This document shows positions 5,832 to 6,638 of a stretch of 6,638 nt of DNA, piece by piece. Source of the DNA: Phycisphaerales bacterium (GTDB lineage Bacteria; Planctomycetota; Phycisphaerae; Tepidisphaerales; Tepidisphaeraceae); contig JAQGHJ010000444.1 in NCBI GenBank assembly GCA_028288905.1, positions 1 to 6,638 on the forward strand. The letters run 5' to 3'. Every line of letters begins with the position of its first letter. Position 1 is the stretch's first letter. The notes beneath the pieces were generated by a model that ran no database searches, had not been told where the DNA came from, and saw only the letters and a list, made by a program, of their open reading frames with translations. A program made the position numbers and the translations under genes.

Positions 5832-6638
5832 ATGACGATCGCCCCCGCCCCGAACCTGCCAGCCGTCGACCCTGTACCGGCGGCTCCGGCGCGACCGGCC
5901 TCTGGTAGCCCACGGCGGGCGCTGCACATCCCTGCGCTGGACGGAGTCCGCGGGCTGGCCATCCTGCTCGTGCTCGCGTTCCACTTCAGCCAGGCCGCCT
6001 ACAGCAACCAAGCGAGCGGGCTGCGGCTGGCCGTGCAGCGGCTGACCGGGGCCGGGTGGGTCGGCGTCGACCTGTTTTTTGTCCTCTCCGGGTTCTTGAT
6101 CACCTCCATCCTCTACGAGGCGGTCGGCACCCGCGGGTACTTCAAGAACTTCTACATGAGGCGGGTGCTGCGGATCTTCCCGCTGTACTTCGGCGCTTTA
6201 GCCGTAGCGTTCGGGCTGATCCCCCTCCTGTTTGGGCCGCAGCCTCATTACGCCGACGTGTACCGGAACCAGTGGGCCCTGTGGCTGTACGCGCAGAACT
6301 TCGTCCCGATCGACTGGCGGGCGTTCTCGCACTTCTGGTCGCTGGCGGTCGAGGAGCACTTTTACATGGTCTGGCCGGCCGTCGTGCTCGCGCTCGGCCG
6401 GCGCGGCGGGATGACGGCCTGCGGCGTCATGATCCTCGCCGCCGTGTCGGTGCGGTGCTACCGGGCGGCGTACGTTCCGGGCGGGTGGGAGCAGACGTAC
6501 ATCTGGACGTTCTGCCGGATGGACTCGTTGGCGATCGGGTCGCTTTTGGCGTTGGCCGTCGGCGGCGCCGCGGCGGACCTGCGGCGGTTCGCCCGGCCCG
6601 CGCCGTGGGTGCTGGCGGCCGCGGCGGCCGGTTGCGCC
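5832..6638 (+). CDS. Acyltransferase 3 family membrane protein (OafA-type), 5' part
   Basis: This gene is cut by the right window edge; 269 residues are present. It encodes an integral membrane acyltransferase of the family that transfers acetyl or other acyl groups to surface sugars, lipids or peptidoglycan. Residues 1-33 are a Pro/Ala-rich cytoplasmic lead. IPALDGVRGLAILLVLAFHF (33-52) contains the R-x10-H motif (Arg40, His51) essential in this family. GVDLFFVLSGFLIT (78-91), FYMRRVLRIFPLYF (107-120), HFWSLAVEEHFYMVWP (167-182) and RMDSLAIGSLLAL (229-241) are further hallmarks. About seven hydrophobic segments are seen, of the usual ten or so. Full-length members have about 350-400 residues, or about 600 with a C-terminal SGNH domain, so the type cannot be settled here. 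ATG 5832 was chosen; a GTG at 5814 follows an in-frame stop at 5811 and would add six residues. No strong ribosome-binding site is seen. It is divergent from the oxygenase and close to a glycan exporter permease, which fits a role in decorating surface polysaccharide, an inference. Confidence 0.94.
   Translation, partial: MTIAPAPNLPAVDPVPAAPARPASGSPRRALHIPALDGVRGLAILLVLAFHFSQAAYSNQASGLRLAVQRLTGAGWVGVDLFFVLSGFLITSILYEAVGTRGYFKNFYMRRVLRIFPLYFGALAVAFGLIPLLFGPQPHYADVYRNQWALWLYAQNFVPIDWRAFSHFWSLAVEEHFYMVWPAVVLALGRRGGMTACGVMILAAVSVRCYRAAYVPGGWEQTYIWTFCRMDSLAIGSLLALAVGGAAADLRRFARPAPWVLAAAAAGCA

Noticed and set aside
5463..6011. Upstream in-frame extension of the oxygenase to 453 residues
   Set aside because: The added residues do not resemble the oxygenase family, overlap the divergent acyltransferase gene, and ATG 5462 has a good GGAA signal.

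Overview
The window is strongly G+C-rich and reads as chromosome of a planctomycete, most likely of the Gemmata group. Three things point there. The large secreted protein has an N-terminal motif of the LEPR-XLL type (ALESRQLMS), which is characteristic of planctomycete surface proteins. That protein combines RTX, PKD and parallel beta-helix modules. The left edge carries degenerate 7-bp repeats (ACTGACC/ACGGACC) of a kind I associate with Gemmata-type intergenic DNA. The taxonomic call is inference; there is no rRNA or other marker gene here.

Layout, left to right. Positions 1-159 are non-coding and hold a 19-bp direct repeat, a long imperfect inverted repeat and a heptad array. Positions 160-1083 (minus) encode an ABC-2 type permease of the O-antigen/teichoic-acid export family. 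Positions 1084-1609 are a gene-free leader, with a strong hairpin near 1550-1572 that probably terminates the next gene. Positions 1610-4285 (minus) encode an 891-residue modular extracellular protein: LEPR-XLL-like N-terminus, nine consecutive RTX nonapeptides, a Pro/Thr/Gly linker, a PKD domain and a right-handed parallel beta-helix. Positions 4286-4649 are intergenic and contain a perfect 23-bp-stem terminator. Positions 4650-5462 (minus) encode a 270-residue 2-oxoglutarate/Fe(II) oxygenase of the prolyl-4-hydroxylase type. Positions 5463-5831 are a divergent promoter region with a 17-bp dyad. From 5832 to the right edge (plus) lies the 5' part of an acyltransferase-3 (OafA-type) membrane protein.

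The three minus-strand genes are well separated, and two have their own terminator-like hairpin, so they are probably separate transcripts rather than one operon. Taken together they suggest a cell-surface polysaccharide neighbourhood: a glycan exporter subunit, a membrane O-acyltransferase that could decorate the glycan, a secreted beta-helix protein that could bind or cleave it, and an oxygenase of unknown substrate. That link rests on gene families and proximity only. The partner ATPase of the permease is not in the window.
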